Shown here: positions 34,339 through 43,864 of the stretch, piece by piece
Layout: the number at the start of each line of letters is the position of its first letter
How positions within the stretch are numbered: the stretch's first letter is position 1
Assembly: GCF_030388665.1 (NCBI RefSeq)
Contig: NZ_CP128846.1
Span: 6,150,501-6,214,500 of the forward strand
From: Streptomyces flavofungini
GTDB lineage: Bacteria; Actinomycetota; Actinomycetes; Streptomycetales; Streptomycetaceae
Direction of reading: 5' to 3'
Length of the DNA stretch: 64,000 nt
Made by a program: the position numbers and the translations under genes
Notes under the pieces: generated by a model
Told to the model about the DNA's origin: nothing
Databases searched by the model: none
What the model saw: the letters and a program-made list of their open reading frames with translations, nothing else

Positions 34339-35337
34339 TCAGCGCTTGACGCGGACTTCCTTGCGGAACTTGGCCGTCTTCTCCGCGGCCTCGTCCAGGT
34401 CGGCTGCCTTGCCGCCCATGGCGCTCGCCACGTCCGCGGTGACCACGACGCCGATCGTGCTGTTGTCGCCCCAGATGCAGGTCGCCATCGACATCTCCTT
34501 GGGCGCCCCGGTGCTGCCGGTCGACGCGCCCGATCCCATGGCGTACTTCATCTCCTGGCACTTCATCATCGCGCCGTCGAGGTCGGACGGGTTGTACGAC
34601 TTCGGGTCGCCGATGATCGTGACCTTGCGGCCGGTGGTGCCGCTGTCGCTCTTCTCGGACTTCTCCTTCGCCGAGGAGAACATCTTGTCGACGACCGCCT
34701 CGGGGTCCTCGATGTCTCCGTAGACGCCGTTCAGCTGGAGGATCTTCTGCCCCAGGGGGTTCTCCCGGGTGCCCGCCATGTACTGGGCCTTGACCTCGGT
34801 GGGGTTCTTCACCCCGTACTCCTCGGCCTTGGCGATCTCGCTGGACGACATGTCGCTGGCGGAGTCGCTGTTCGGCTTCTTGTTGTAGTCCGAGAGGACC
34901 GTCTCGGGCGTGGTCAGCTTGTGCGGGCCGTCGTCCTTGACCGTGCCGGAGCCGCTAGCGCTGCCGCCGAAGACGAAGTAGGCGCCGACGCCGATGGCCG
35001 CGACGACCGCGACGGCGCCGATGATCAGGCCCGTCTTCTTGCCGCCGCCACCGCCGGGCGGGGGCGGGACCTGGCCGTACGGGGCCTGCGGCTGCTGCCC
35101 GTACGGGCCGGGCTGCTGCGGCTGGCCGTACGGGGCGCCCGGCGGCTGCTGCGGGTAGCCGTACCCGGGCGGCTGCTGCGGCGGGACGCCCTGGGGCGCC
35201 TGCTGGGGGTAGCCGTAGCCGGGCTGCGGGGCCTGCGGCGGCTGGCCGTAGGGGCCAGGCTGCTGAGGCTGGCCGCCGTACGGCCCGGGCTGCTGCGGCT
35301 GCTGCCCGCCGTACGGGCCCGGCTGGTTGTAGCTCAT
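34339..35337 (-). CDS. Pro/Gly/Gln-rich membrane-anchored protein, copy 2 of a tandem pair
   Basis: Encodes 332 residues from ATG 35337. It repeats the layout of the 33261-34229 gene: PYGGQPQQPGPYGQ tail, the same KKTGLIIGAVAVVAAIGVGAY helix, VKDDGPHKLTTPETV, then GDPKSYNPSDLDGAMMKCQE and CIWGDNSTIGV. The outer domains differ most between residues 140 and 220, while the helix and tail are almost identical. It is divergent from valS. S. coelicolor has, as I recall, a gene of this kind between clpX and valS; here it is doubled. Function unknown. Confidence 0.88.
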   Translation of the reverse strand: MSYNQPGPYGGQQPQQPGPYGGQPQQPGPYGQPPQAPQPGYGYPQQAPQGVPPQQPPGYGYPQQPPGAPYGQPQQPGPYGQQPQAPYGQVPPPPGGGGGKKTGLIIGAVAVVAAIGVGAYFVFGGSASGSGTVKDDGPHKLTTPETVLSDYNKKPNSDSASDMSSSEIAKAEEYGVKNPTEVKAQYMAGTRENPLGQKILQLNGVYGDIEDPEAVVDKMFSSAKEKSEKSDSGTTGRKVTIIGDPKSYNPSDLDGAMMKCQEMKYAMGSGASTGSTGAPKEMSMATCIWGDNSTIGVVVTADVASAMGGKAADLDEAAEKTAKFRKEVRVKR

Positions 35338-35501
35338 TACTGGGGTTCCCCTCGAACGCCTGAGCGCGACTACGTTTTCCCGCGCGCTTATGTGTTCCCA
35401 ACATCCTCACCGACGCGAGGACCCCCGTGGGCCCCGGAGAGTCAACCGTTACTGAAGATTCTGGTTTCGGGACCAGTCTGTGACACCCCTAAACTGGGCG
35501 C

Positions 35502-38126
35502 GTGACCGAGAACGCTCAGCAGCAGCCCCCAGCGACCGTCCCCGAACTCCCGACGCAGTACGCGCCGTCCGAGGTAGAGGGGACGCTGTACGAGCGCTGG
35601 GTGGAGCGCGGTTACTTCGACGCGGACGCCAGCAGCGACAAGCCGCCGTACACCATCGTCATCCCGCCGCCGAACGTGACCGGCAGCCTGCACCTGGGCC
35701 ACGCCTTCGAGCACACCCTCATCGACGCCCTCACCCGCCGCAAGCGCATGCAGGGCTACGAGGTCCTGTGGCAGCCGGGCATGGACCACGCGGGCATCGC
35801 CACCCAGAACGTCGTCGAGCGCGAGCTCGGCAAGGAGGGCAAGTCCCGCCACGACCTCGGCCGCGAGGCCTTCGTCGAGCGCGTCTGGCAGTGGAAGGGC
35901 GAGTCCGGCGGCCAGATCAGCGGGCAGATGCGCCGCCTCGGCGACGGCGTCGCCTGGTCCCGCGAGCGCTTCACCATGGACGAGGGCCTGTCCAAGGCCG
36001 TCCAGACGATCTTCAAGCGGCTCTACGACGACGAGCTGATCTACCGCGCCGAGCGCATCATCAACTGGTGCCCCCGCTGTCTGACGGCGATCTCCGACAT
36101 CGAGGTCGAGTACCAGGACGACGACGGCGAGCTCGTCTCGATGACGTACGGCGAGGGCGACGAGACCATCGTCGTCGCCACCACCCGCGCCGAGACCATG
36201 CTCGGTGACACCGCCGTCGCCGTGCACCCCGACGACGAGCGGTACAAGCACCTCGTCGGCAAGCTCATCAAGCTCCCGCTCACCGACCGCTCCATCCCCG
36301 TCGTCGCGGACGAGCACGTCGACCCCGAGTTCGGCACCGGCGCCGTCAAGGTGACGCCCGCCCACGACCCGAACGACTTCGAGATCGGCCAGCGCCACTC
36401 GCTGCCCAACATCGCGGTCATGGACGAGCACGCCGTCATCACCGTCCCCGGCCCCTTCCAGGGCCTGGACCGCCTTGAGGCCCGCTCCGCCATCGTCGGC
36501 GCGCTGCGCGCCGAGGGCCGCATCGTCGCCGAGAAGCGGCCCTACTCCCACTCCGTCGGACACTGCTCGCGCTGCAAGACCACCGTCGAGCCGCGCCTGT
36601 CCATGCAGTGGTGGGTCAAGGTCGGCCCGCTCGCCAAGGCCGCCGGTGACGCGGTCCGCGACGGCCAGGTCAAGATCCACCCGCAGGAGATGGAGAAGCG
36701 CTACTTCGACTGGGTCGACAACCTCCACGACTGGTGCATCTCGCGCCAGCTCTGGTGGGGCCACCGCATCCCCGTCTGGTACGGCCCGAACGGCGAGATC
36801 GTCTGCGTCGGCCCCGACGAGGAGCCGCCCACCGGCGAGGGCTGGACGCAGGACACCGACGTCCTCGACACCTGGTTCTCCTCCGGCCTGTGGCCGTTCT
36901 CCACGCTCGGCTGGCCCGAGAAGACCGACAGCCTCGCGAAGTTCTACCCGAACTCCGTCCTGGTCACCGGCTACGACATCCTCTTCTTCTGGGTCGCCCG
37001 GATGATGATGTTCGGCCTGTACGCGATGGACGGCACCCCGCCGTTCCACACCATCGCCCTGCACGGCATGGTCCGCGACCAGTTCGGCAAGAAGATGTCG
37101 AAGTCCTTCGGCAACGCGGTCAACCCGCTGGACTGGATGGACAAGTACGGCTCCGACGCGCTCCGCTTCACCCTCGCCCGCGGCGCCAACCCGGGCGTGG
37201 ACGTGCCGATCGGCGAGGACTGGGTGCAGGGCTCCCGGAACTTCGCCAACAAGATCTGGAACGCCACCCGCTTCGCCCTCATGAACGGCGCCACCGTCGA
37301 GGGCCCGCTGCCGGACGCCGCCGAGATGTCGGCCACCGACCGCTGGATCCTCTCCCGCCTGAACACGGTGGTCGCCGAGGTCGACGGCCTGTACGAGGAC
37401 TACCAGTTCGCGAAGCTCTCCGACGCCCTGTTCCACTTCGCGTGGGACGAGGTCTTCGACTGGTACGTGGAGCTGTCCAAGACCACGTTCATGGCGGGCG
37501 GCCCGGCCGCCGAGGTCAGCAAGCGCGTCCTCGGCGAGGTCCTCGACGTCACGCTGCGCCTGCTGCACCCGGTCGTGCCGTTCGTGACGGAGACCCTGTG
37601 GACGACGCTCACCGGCGGTGAGTCCGTGGTCGTCGCCGACTGGCCCAAGGACAGTGGCTTCCGGGACGAGGCCGCCGAGAAGGAGATCCTCTCCCTCCAG
37701 GACCTGGTCACCGAGGTCCGCAGGTTCCGCGCCGACCAGGGCCTCCAGCCCGGCCAGAAGGTCCCGGCCCGCCTCACCCTGGACGGAACGCCGTTCGCCC
37801 CGCACGAGGCCGCGGTCCGTCAGCTGCTTCGCCTCCAGCCCGAGGGCGAGTCCTTCGCGGCGACGGCGACGCTGCCGGTGGCGGGCGCGAGCGTCGCCCT
37901 CGACCTGTCCGGCACGATCGACGTGGCGGCGGAGCGCAAGCGCCTCGCCAAGGACCTGGCGGCCGCCGAGAAGGAGAAGGCGCAGGCCACGGCCAAGCTC
38001 GGCAACGAGGCGTTCCTCGCCAAGGCGCCCGACAACGTCGTGGACAAGATCCGCGGCCGCCTCGCCAAGGCCGAGGAGGACATCGCGCGCCTCCAGACGC
38101 AGCTGGACAACCTCCCGGCCGCGTAA
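35502..38126 (+). CDS. valS: valyl-tRNA synthetase
   Basis: Encodes 874 residues from GTG 35502. TAAACT six bases upstream suggests a leaderless transcript. The class I HIGH-type motif lies in [18 protein letters not shown] and KMSKS in [10 protein letters not shown]. The editing domain has [20 protein letters not shown], which clears mischarged Thr. The zinc-like pair WCPRC and the anticodon-binding helices ([19 protein letters not shown]) are present, and the C-terminal coiled coil has [20 protein letters not shown] strong terminator follows. In most Streptomyces folC should come next; here an 8-kb block intervenes. Confidence 0.97.
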   Translation: MTENAQQQPPATVPELPTQYAPSEVEGTLYERWVERGYFDADASSDKPPYTIVIPPPNVTGSLHLGHAFEHTLIDALTRRKRMQGYEVLWQPGMDHAGIATQNVVERELGKEGKSRHDLGREAFVERVWQWKGESGGQISGQMRRLGDGVAWSRERFTMDEGLSKAVQTIFKRLYDDELIYRAERIINWCPRCLTAISDIEVEYQDDDGELVSMTYGEGDETIVVATTRAETMLGDTAVAVHPDDERYKHLVGKLIKLPLTDRSIPVVADEHVDPEFGTGAVKVTPAHDPNDFEIGQRHSLPNIAVMDEHAVITVPGPFQGLDRLEARSAIVGALRAEGRIVAEKRPYSHSVGHCSRCKTTVEPRLSMQWWVKVGPLAKAAGDAVRDGQVKIHPQEMEKRYFDWVDNLHDWCISRQLWWGHRIPVWYGPNGEIVCVGPDEEPPTGEGWTQDTDVLDTWFSSGLWPFSTLGWPEKTDSLAKFYPNSVLVTGYDILFFWVARMMMFGLYAMDGTPPFHTIALHGMVRDQFGKKMSKSFGNAVNPLDWMDKYGSDALRFTLARGANPGVDVPIGEDWVQGSRNFANKIWNATRFALMNGATVEGPLPDAAEMSATDRWILSRLNTVVAEVDGLYEDYQFAKLSDALFHFAWDEVFDWYVELSKTTFMAGGPAAEVSKRVLGEVLDVTLRLLHPVVPFVTETLWTTLTGGESVVVADWPKDSGFRDEAAEKEILSLQDLVTEVRRFRADQGLQPGQKVPARLTLDGTPFAPHEAAVRQLLRLQPEGESFAATATLPVAGASVALDLSGTIDVAAERKRLAKDLAAAEKEKAQATAKLGNEAFLAKAPDNVVDKIRGRLAKAEEDIARLQTQLDNLPAA

Positions 38127-38142
38127 GGCACCTCAGACAGGA

Positions 38143-38182
38143 ACGAGGGCGCCCGGAACCGAACGGTTCCGGGCGCCCTCGT
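38143..38182. terminator. bidirectional terminator after valS
   Basis: A perfect 18-bp stem (38143-38160 with 38165-38182, ACGAGGGCGCCCGGAACC) closes loop GAAC between convergent genes. Confidence 0.9.
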
Positions 38183-38199
38183 GTCCGTACACCGGCCGG

Positions 38200-39549
38200 T
38201 CAGGCCTCCGTCGCCACCGGCCCCGTCCCCACGACCTCCGCGTTGCGCCGCGTCTTCGCCCAGCCGTTGCGGCCCCGCAGCAGGCGCAGGAACCCGCGCG
38301 CCGACACGATGAACACGTGGTACGCGTACAGCCACAGGGCGAGCCCCCACAGCAGCCCTGTGAGGCGGGAGCGGTCCGGGGCGAAGTCCCTGCGGTAGAG
38401 CGGGCCCCAGGCCACGAACGGCAGCACCGACAGAGCGCACAGGATCAGGATCAGCGGCCAGTTGCCGAGGAACGCGTCCCGCATCGAGCCGCCGGCGACG
38501 ACGGCGGCGAGCAGGATCACGCTCAGGACGAGCGTCGCCACGTGCGCCAGGGGCTGCATGAACGTGTACAGGGTCTCCAGGACACCGCGGCCCGAGTAGT
38601 GCCGGGAGCCCACGATGCGGGGCGCGTAACGCACGCACTGCAGGTTGCCCTGGGCCCAGCGGGTGCGCTGGGTGAGGAAGCGCCGGGCGCGCGGCAGGCC
38701 CTCCTGCGAGACGTGGGTGTCGGCGATGTGGGCGACGCGGTAGCCGCCGAGGATCATGTGCAGGCCCAGCTCGTAGTCCTCCAGGAGCGCGTCGCGCTGC
38801 CACGGGCGGCGCTCGGCGGCGGCGATCCGGTCGAGCGCGGTGAGCCGCGTGAACTGGCCGTTGCCGCCGAGACCGACGGAACCGGTGCGGCCGCGCAGGA
38901 GCTGCATGCCCGCGTTGGACACCGCGAACTCCATGTCCTGCATCCGCACGAGCAGCCGCGCGACGGCGTTGGCGACCCGCCCGCGCTCGGGCAGCGGACG
39001 CCGCTCGGTGACATTGCGCATCCGCACGCTGACCTGCACCCCGCCCATCTCCGGGTCACCGAAGCCGGTGCCGCCGCTGACCCGCGCGAGCGCGTCGGGC
39101 GCGAGGCGGCCGTCGGCGTCGACGACGCACACGACGGCGCGGGAGCGGTCGGCCCCCGCGGGCAGGAAGTCGTTCAGGGCCGCGTACGCCGAGTTCAGGG
39201 CCGCGCCCTTGCCGATACGGGCGTCGGGGCGGCGGCGCGAGACCAGGTGGACGTGGTCGTCACCGTCGGCGAGCGCGGTCACGACGGCCGCCGTGGTGTC
39301 GTCGCTGTCGTCGTCGACCACCCACACGTGCGCGGCCGGGAAGTCGGCGCGCAGCTGGGTGACGGTCGCGCCGATCACGGTCTCCTCGTCCCGGCACGGC
39401 ACGAAGAAGTGCCAGTCGAAGGCCGCGGGGTCGCCGTCCGGGGTGGGCTCGCGACGCGTGTAGGCGTGCCGGGCACCGGCCCAGTAGAGCAGGAAGCAGG
39501 CGAGGAGGAAGAAGGGCAGGGCGTAGAGGAGGTGGTGGGGGGTGAGCAC
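38200..39549 (-). CDS. family 2 glycosyltransferase with membrane helices
   Basis: Encodes 449 residues; GTG 39549 lies five bases after GAGGA. One helix at the N-terminus (LLYALPFFLLACFLLYWAG) precedes the GT-A domain. Motifs in order are FVPCRDEETVIGATV, VVDDDSDDTT, GKGAALNSAY, VVDADGRL (DxD), LEDYELGL and QRTRWAQG (the Q/RxxRW of processive synthases), followed by about four membrane helices. It resembles chitin/hyaluronan/poly-GlcNAc-type synthases and should build a sugar polymer at the membrane. The UDP-GlcNAc 2-epimerase gene upstream on the same strand suggests an amino-sugar donor. Product unknown. Confidence 0.9.
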   Translation of the reverse strand: MLTPHHLLYALPFFLLACFLLYWAGARHAYTRREPTPDGDPAAFDWHFFVPCRDEETVIGATVTQLRADFPAAHVWVVDDDSDDTTAAVVTALADGDDHVHLVSRRRPDARIGKGAALNSAYAALNDFLPAGADRSRAVVCVVDADGRLAPDALARVSGGTGFGDPEMGGVQVSVRMRNVTERRPLPERGRVANAVARLLVRMQDMEFAVSNAGMQLLRGRTGSVGLGGNGQFTRLTALDRIAAAERRPWQRDALLEDYELGLHMILGGYRVAHIADTHVSQEGLPRARRFLTQRTRWAQGNLQCVRYAPRIVGSRHYSGRGVLETLYTFMQPLAHVATLVLSVILLAAVVAGGSMRDAFLGNWPLILILCALSVLPFVAWGPLYRRDFAPDRSRLTGLLWGLALWLYAYHVFIVSARGFLRLLRGRNGWAKTRRNAEVVGTGPVATEA

Positions 39550-39599
39550 GGGGTCCTCGGGGGGTTTGTGTGTGTGGGGGGTGTACGGCGAGGGGGATC

Positions 39600-39680
39600 C
39601 TTGAGCCCGTCCGGCGGACATCTGAGCCCGTCCGGCGAGCGGGGGACATGTGAGCCCGTCCGGCGATTGAGGACGAGGCC
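39600..39680. repeat. cluster of three AGCCCGTCCGGCG repeats
   Basis: GAGCCCGTCCGGCG occurs at about 39604, 39625 and 39651, spaced 21 and 26 bases, the last continuing as ATTGAGGACGAGGCCCGGAG. It lies in the gap between the glycosyltransferase and epimerase genes. Confidence 0.8.
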
Positions 39681-39731
39681 CGGAGGGCCGAAAGGCAGGG
39701 GGAGAGGGGGAGCAGCCCCCATAGGGAGGGG

Positions 39732-40904
39732 TCAGGCGGCGAAGGAGAGCTGCTCGGGCCGCCGCCCCGAGGCGACCGCGCCCAGGAGGGCCACGATGCG
39801 CTGGGAGGCGAGCCCGTCCCCGAACGGCGAGGGCGCGGCCGTCAGCCGCCGCAGTCCCGCCTCGCCCTCGGCGAGACGCCGCCGGACGGCCCGGCCGATC
39901 GCCCGCCCGGGGCCGACCAGCTCGGCGAAGCCGGAGTCCATGGCCTCGGGCCGCTCCGTGGAACGGCGCACGACGACGAGCGGCCGTCCGAGGACGGTGG
40001 TCTCCTCCTGCACGCCCCCCGAGTCGGAGACGAGCACCGCGGCGTGCCGGGCGAGCGCGAGGAACTCCCCGTACCCGAGCGGCGGAAGGACCGTGAGCGA
40101 GGCCAGCAGGTGCCCGAGCCCGGCGGCTTCGAGGCGCGCCTTGGTGCGGGGGTGGACGGCGAAGAGCACCGGCAGGTCGGCGGCGAGGGCCGCCAGTTCG
40201 CTGAGGATGGCGCGCAGGGCGGCCGGGTCGTCGGTGTTCTCCGGGCGGTGCACGGTGGCGAGGAGGTAGCGGTCGGCGGTGACGCCGTGCGTGGCGAGCA
40301 GCGCGGCGCGCTCCGCCTCGGCGGGCAGGTGCTCCTGTACGGCCTCGACGACGGTGTTGCCCGTGACGGCGACGCGTCCGGCCGGGACGCCCTCGGCGCG
40401 CAGCAGGTCCCGGTTGTCCTCGGTCGCCGCGCACAGGACGTCCGCGAGCTGGTCGATGACGACGCGGTTGTGCTCCTCGGGCATCGCGCGGTCGTGGCTG
40501 CGCAGGCCCGCCTCGACGTGCACCAGGGGAATGCCGCGCGAGTTCGCCGCGAGCGCCCCGGCCAGGGAGGCGTTGGTGTCGCCCTGCACCACCACGGCCA
40601 GCGGGGGCTCGGCCGCGAACAGGCCGTCGAGCTGGGTCAGGGCGGCGGAGATCTGGACGGCGCGGGGCTGGCCGCCGACGCCGTCGAGGAGGGTCGGCTC
40701 GGGCAGGCCCAGCTCGGTCAGGAAGCGGCCCGAGAGGTCGGCGTCGTAGTGCTGGCCGGTGTGGATCAGGTGCGCGGCGGGGCCGAGGAGGCGGACCAGG
40801 TGGGCGAGCTTGACGAGTTCGGGGCGGGTGCCGAGGACGATGGCCACGGAGCGGTGGGGCAGCGGGGGCGTGGGGATCCGGGTCACCGGGGCGGCGGGCG
40901 TCAC
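39732..40904 (-). CDS. wecB: UDP-N-acetylglucosamine 2-epimerase (non-hydrolysing)
   Basis: Encodes 390 residues from GTG 40904, with GGAG eight bases upstream. It interconverts UDP-GlcNAc and UDP-ManNAc. Family motifs appear in order: VLGTRPELVKLA, HTGQHYD, VVQGDTNASLAG, HVEAGLRS, PEEHNRVVID, VTGNTVVEAV, TVHRPENTDD, and DSGGVQEETTVLG with VVRRSTERPEA. The usual HRREN reads HRPEN here. The active-site Asp, Glu and His residues of the GT-B cleft seem kept. With the adjacent glycosyltransferase it probably makes an envelope polysaccharide containing ManNAc. Stops 182 bases before the glycosyltransferase start, with repeats in between. Confidence 0.92.
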   Translation of the reverse strand: MTPAAPVTRIPTPPLPHRSVAIVLGTRPELVKLAHLVRLLGPAAHLIHTGQHYDADLSGRFLTELGLPEPTLLDGVGGQPRAVQISAALTQLDGLFAAEPPLAVVVQGDTNASLAGALAANSRGIPLVHVEAGLRSHDRAMPEEHNRVVIDQLADVLCAATEDNRDLLRAEGVPAGRVAVTGNTVVEAVQEHLPAEAERAALLATHGVTADRYLLATVHRPENTDDPAALRAILSELAALAADLPVLFAVHPRTKARLEAAGLGHLLASLTVLPPLGYGEFLALARHAAVLVSDSGGVQEETTVLGRPLVVVRRSTERPEAMDSGFAELVGPGRAIGRAVRRRLAEGEAGLRRLTAAPSPFGDGLASQRIVALLGAVASGRRPEQLSFAA

Positions 40905-41119
40905 GGGGTGGGCTCCTGGCGGGTGGGGGGGGTGTGGACTTCAGGAGCGTGGGGGGTGTGGGTTGCCGGGGCAGGGGGTCTTCGGTTGCTGCTCGGTTGC
41001 GAGCCTTCGGCCGAGGCTGGTTCGGGGCGAAGGCCCTGGCCCATGGGCCCCGAGCGGCTGGGACTTATGGCCCTCCGACCCCTCATGGGCTGCGCCCCTT
41101 ACCCCGCTACCCCGCTACC

Positions 41120-41168
41120 CCGCCTGTCGGCCCTTCGGGCCTCGTCCTCAATCGCCGGACGGGCTCGC
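41120..41168. repeat. dispersed repeat overlapping the 3' end of the response regulator gene
   Basis: CGGCCCTTCGGGCCTCGTCC is followed by TCAATCGCCGGACGGGCTCG. The minus-strand reading of 41148-41168 gives the last codons Ala-Ser-Pro-Ser-Gly-Asp and the TGA stop of the regulator gene. Confidence 0.8.
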
Positions 41169-41837
41169 ATCCCGGTACCGGTAGCCCATGCCCCTGACCG
41201 ACTCCAAGGGGTCCTCGCCGTCCCCGACGGCGAGTTTCCTGCGCAGGCGCAGCACCGCGAACTTCACGCGTTCGCGGCCCGTCGCGTCGGGGTCGTCCCA
41301 GACGAGGTCGAGGAGCTGCTCGGTGGTGACCACGCGGCCGCGGTTGCGGACGAGGACTTCGAGGAGGCGGTACTCGATGGCGCTCAGGCGGGTCTCGTGG
41401 CCCTGCCAGACGGCCGAACGGCGTTCGGGGACCAGACGGAGGCCCGCTTCGACGTAGTCGCCGCGCCACTGCTCGGGGTTGCTGCGGCGCAGGAGCGCCT
41501 CGACGCGGGCCAGGAGCTCCAGGTGGTCGAAGGGCTTGCACAGGTAGTCGTCGGCGCCGGAGCGCAGGCCGCGGACGCGTTCGGCGGGGCTGGTGCGGCC
41601 GGACAGGATGAGGACGGGCAGGTCGGTGAGGTCGCGGGTGCGGTCGAGGACCTCCCAGCCGTCGAGGCCCGGCAGGACCAGGTCGAGGACCATCAGGGCG
41701 GGTCGTCGGGCGAAGAGGAGCCGCAGCGCCGCCTGGCCGTCGTCGGCGGCCACGACCTCGTATCCGGCGCGGGTGAAGAGGACCCGCAGCGCGAGCCCGA
41801 GGTCGGGGTCGTCCTCGACGAGCAGCAGGCAGGTCAT
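41148..41837 (-). CDS. OmpR-family response regulator
   Basis: Encodes 229 residues; ATG 41837 overlaps the kinase stop codon (ATGA). The receiver domain has VEDDPD, phospho-acceptor Asp52 (MVLDLVLPG), Ser in LILSGRTS and Lys in CKPFDHLE. The winged-helix DNA-binding domain follows (RLSAIEYRLLEVLVRNRGRV, GRERVKFAVLRLRRKL, VRGMGYRY). It is the DNA-binding output of the kinase encoded directly upstream. The last six residues and stop come from a dispersed repeat, so the original C-terminus may have been a little different. Targets unknown; nearby envelope genes are candidates. Confidence 0.95.
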   Translation of the reverse strand: MTCLLLVEDDPDLGLALRVLFTRAGYEVVAADDGQAALRLLFARRPALMVLDLVLPGLDGWEVLDRTRDLTDLPVLILSGRTSPAERVRGLRSGADDYLCKPFDHLELLARVEALLRRSNPEQWRGDYVEAGLRLVPERRSAVWQGHETRLSAIEYRLLEVLVRNRGRVVTTEQLLDLVWDDPDATGRERVKFAVLRLRRKLAVGDGEDPLESVRGMGYRYRDASPSGD

Positions 41838-43000
41838 GCCGGGCCGCTCCCGGGCGGCCCGGCGGCGGGCAGCCGCACCTCGACGCTGGTGCCGTGGCCC
41901 TCGGCGCTGTGCAGGGTGACGCTGCCCGCGTGCTGCCGCACCGCGTCGCGCACGACGCTGAGGCCGAGCCCGGTGCCGGGGTAGGGGCCGCGGCGGGCGT
42001 TGGGGGCCCGCACGAACTCGGTGAAGACCTCCTCGTGGAACTCCTTGGGGATGCCGATGCCGTCGTCGCGCACGGTGAACTCCCAGCCGGGGGAGCCGGG
42101 AGGGCCGGCAGAGCCGGGGGAGCCGTTCTCGTACGGGCGCGCCGTGACCGTGACGCCGCCGCCCGCCGGGGTGAACTTCACGGCGTTGTCGAGCAGCGCG
42201 GCGAGCGCCCGCTCCAGCTGGTCGGCGTCGGCGACGAGTGGCGGGCGGGCGGCGGGCAGGTCGAGGCTGACGAAGACGCCGCCCCGGGTGGCCAGGGGAG
42301 TGGTGTCGGCGACGAGCCGGGCCAGGAGGGGGCCGGGGTCGAGCGGGGCGTAGGCGGGCGGGGCGGCGCCGGCGGCCTGGGCGTAGCGGTGCAGGAGGCC
42401 GTCGGCCATGTCGTGCATGCGCTGGGCGCCGCGCCGGATGGTGTCGACGTATTCGCGCTGGGCGGCGGTGAGGGGGCCCGCGGCCGGGTCGGCGAGGAGT
42501 TCGCAGAAGGTGAGCACGGTGGCCAGCGGGGTGCGCAGCTCGTGGGAGGTGCGGGCGGCGAACTCGGCGCGGTCGCGGGCCAGTTCGCCGAGGGTGTCGA
42601 TGTGCCGGTGCAGGTCGTCCTCGTACCGGAGCTGGTCGGTGATGTCCTCGACCAGCCACAGGACGCCGAGGCGGGTGTCGCCCGCGTCGATCGGCTGGCG
42701 GCTGCGGCGCAGGGTGCGGCCGTCGACCAGGCGCAGCTCCGCCTTGCGCACGAACTGGCTGCGCAGCGAGCCCGCCGACGCGAGGTCCACGTCCGGGAGG
42801 AGCCGCGTCATCGCCTCGGCGATGGGCTCGGCCGACGCACCCGTCGACAGGTCGACGCCCTCGATGCCGCACACCGTCGCGAACTGCGGATTGGCCGCGA
42901 CCACCCGGCCGTCCTCGCCGACGAGCAGCGCGCCGAGCGGGATGGCGCGCAGCACCGCGTCGCTGTACGGGGCGTGCAGGCCCCGCGGCTCAGCCGTCAT
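41834..43000 (-). CDS. PAS-containing sensor histidine kinase
   Basis: Encodes 388 residues from ATG 43000, which overlaps the stop of the upstream membrane protein gene. A PAS-like domain (about 10-125) is followed by HisKA with His153 in RTSHELRTPLATVL. The ATPase domain has LLDNAVKFTPAGGG (N box), VRDDGIGIPKEF and PGTGLGLSVV. It has no membrane helix itself, so it may sense through the PAS domain or through the membrane protein encoded just before it. It should phosphorylate the OmpR-type regulator whose start overlaps its stop. Confidence 0.95.
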   Translation of the reverse strand: MTAEPRGLHAPYSDAVLRAIPLGALLVGEDGRVVAANPQFATVCGIEGVDLSTGASAEPIAEAMTRLLPDVDLASAGSLRSQFVRKAELRLVDGRTLRRSRQPIDAGDTRLGVLWLVEDITDQLRYEDDLHRHIDTLGELARDRAEFAARTSHELRTPLATVLTFCELLADPAAGPLTAAQREYVDTIRRGAQRMHDMADGLLHRYAQAAGAAPPAYAPLDPGPLLARLVADTTPLATRGGVFVSLDLPAARPPLVADADQLERALAALLDNAVKFTPAGGGVTVTARPYENGSPGSAGPPGSPGWEFTVRDDGIGIPKEFHEEVFTEFVRAPNARRGPYPGTGLGLSVVRDAVRQHAGSVTLHSAEGHGTSVEVRLPAAGPPGSGPA

Positions 43001-43635
43001 ACGGCGGGCTCGGCCACCGCCGGCCCCGCCGGTGCCGTGCCCGGTCCCGGTGCGAGGCCCAGGCGCTCCAGCTCGGCGTTCGCGAGCGCGTCGAGCACGC
43101 GCGGGTCGGCGCCGCGCCAGCCCTCGGCGAGGCTGCCGGGGGTGGCGTCGGGCAGGCCGGGGGTGCCGGCGAGGGCGGCGGCGGTCGCGGCGACCTCGTC
43201 GAGGGGGCGGAGCAGGGAGCGCAGGGCGAGGAGTTCGCGGCCGTCGTCGGACTCGGCGAGTTCCCGGGCGGCGGCGGCCTGCCGGACCCAGCGCAGGCGG
43301 CGCGGCAGCCAGCGGGCGAGGACGAGGCCGACCGGCACCAGGAGCAGGGCGACCGCGCTCACCACGAGCCCGGCGCGCATCGTCACCGGGTCGACGTCGT
43401 CCACGACGCCCACCACGGAGCGCAGCGCGGCGCCGACGTCGTCGCCGACGAGGGGCAGGCGCGCGGCGGGCGAGCCGGAGGAGGCGACGCCGGAGTCCGG
43501 CCCCGGGCGGGTGAGGAGGACGGCGAGGCGGTACGCGACGACCGCGGCGGCGGTCCAGGCCGCGGTCCACAGCAGGACCGCGGCGTCACCGGCGAGCTGA
43601 CGGGTCCGTCGACCCGGATTCTGGGCATACCACAT
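42997..43635 (-). CDS. membrane protein of the two-component operon
   Basis: Encodes 212 residues from ATG 43635. Two hydrophobic segments (residues about 18-41, LLWTAAWTAAAVVAYRLAVLL, and about 88-109) enclose an extracellular loop of some 45 residues. A basic segment RWLPRRLRWVRQAAAARELAES and a long helical, Ala/Leu-rich cytoplasmic part follow. It overlaps the kinase start (TGATG), so it is translated with the kinase and regulator. The arrangement looks like a detached sensor module, but I do not recognise the family. The gene is divergent from the NarL-type kinase at 43865. Confidence 0.8.
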   Translation of the reverse strand: MWYAQNPGRRTRQLAGDAAVLLWTAAWTAAAVVAYRLAVLLTRPGPDSGVASSGSPAARLPLVGDDVGAALRSVVGVVDDVDPVTMRAGLVVSAVALLLVPVGLVLARWLPRRLRWVRQAAAARELAESDDGRELLALRSLLRPLDEVAATAAALAGTPGLPDATPGSLAEGWRGADPRVLDALANAELERLGLAPGPGTAPAGPAVAEPAV

Positions 43636-43864
43636 GGTCCGATTGGAACTCCGGTCCTCCCGGGGGCGCGTCAGCCGCGCCGTGGGTACACCCGATTCGC
43701 CGGGTGCCCCCGGGCCCGGGCCCCATTCGGCGGCCCCGCGGCCGTGGTGCGGGGCGCAGCCCAGGTCATCGCTCCGGCTCATCGCTCCGGGGCACCGCCC
43801 GGCGGACATCAAGGCCAAAAGTCCGATGTGTCGCGGACGAGAGTCCAGGGATGATGGGAGGGCC

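Noticed and set aside
35338..35501. T-box riboswitch before valS
   Set aside because: No T-box sequence or antiterminator was seen, and the -10 hexamer six bases before the GTG suggests a leaderless mRNA.
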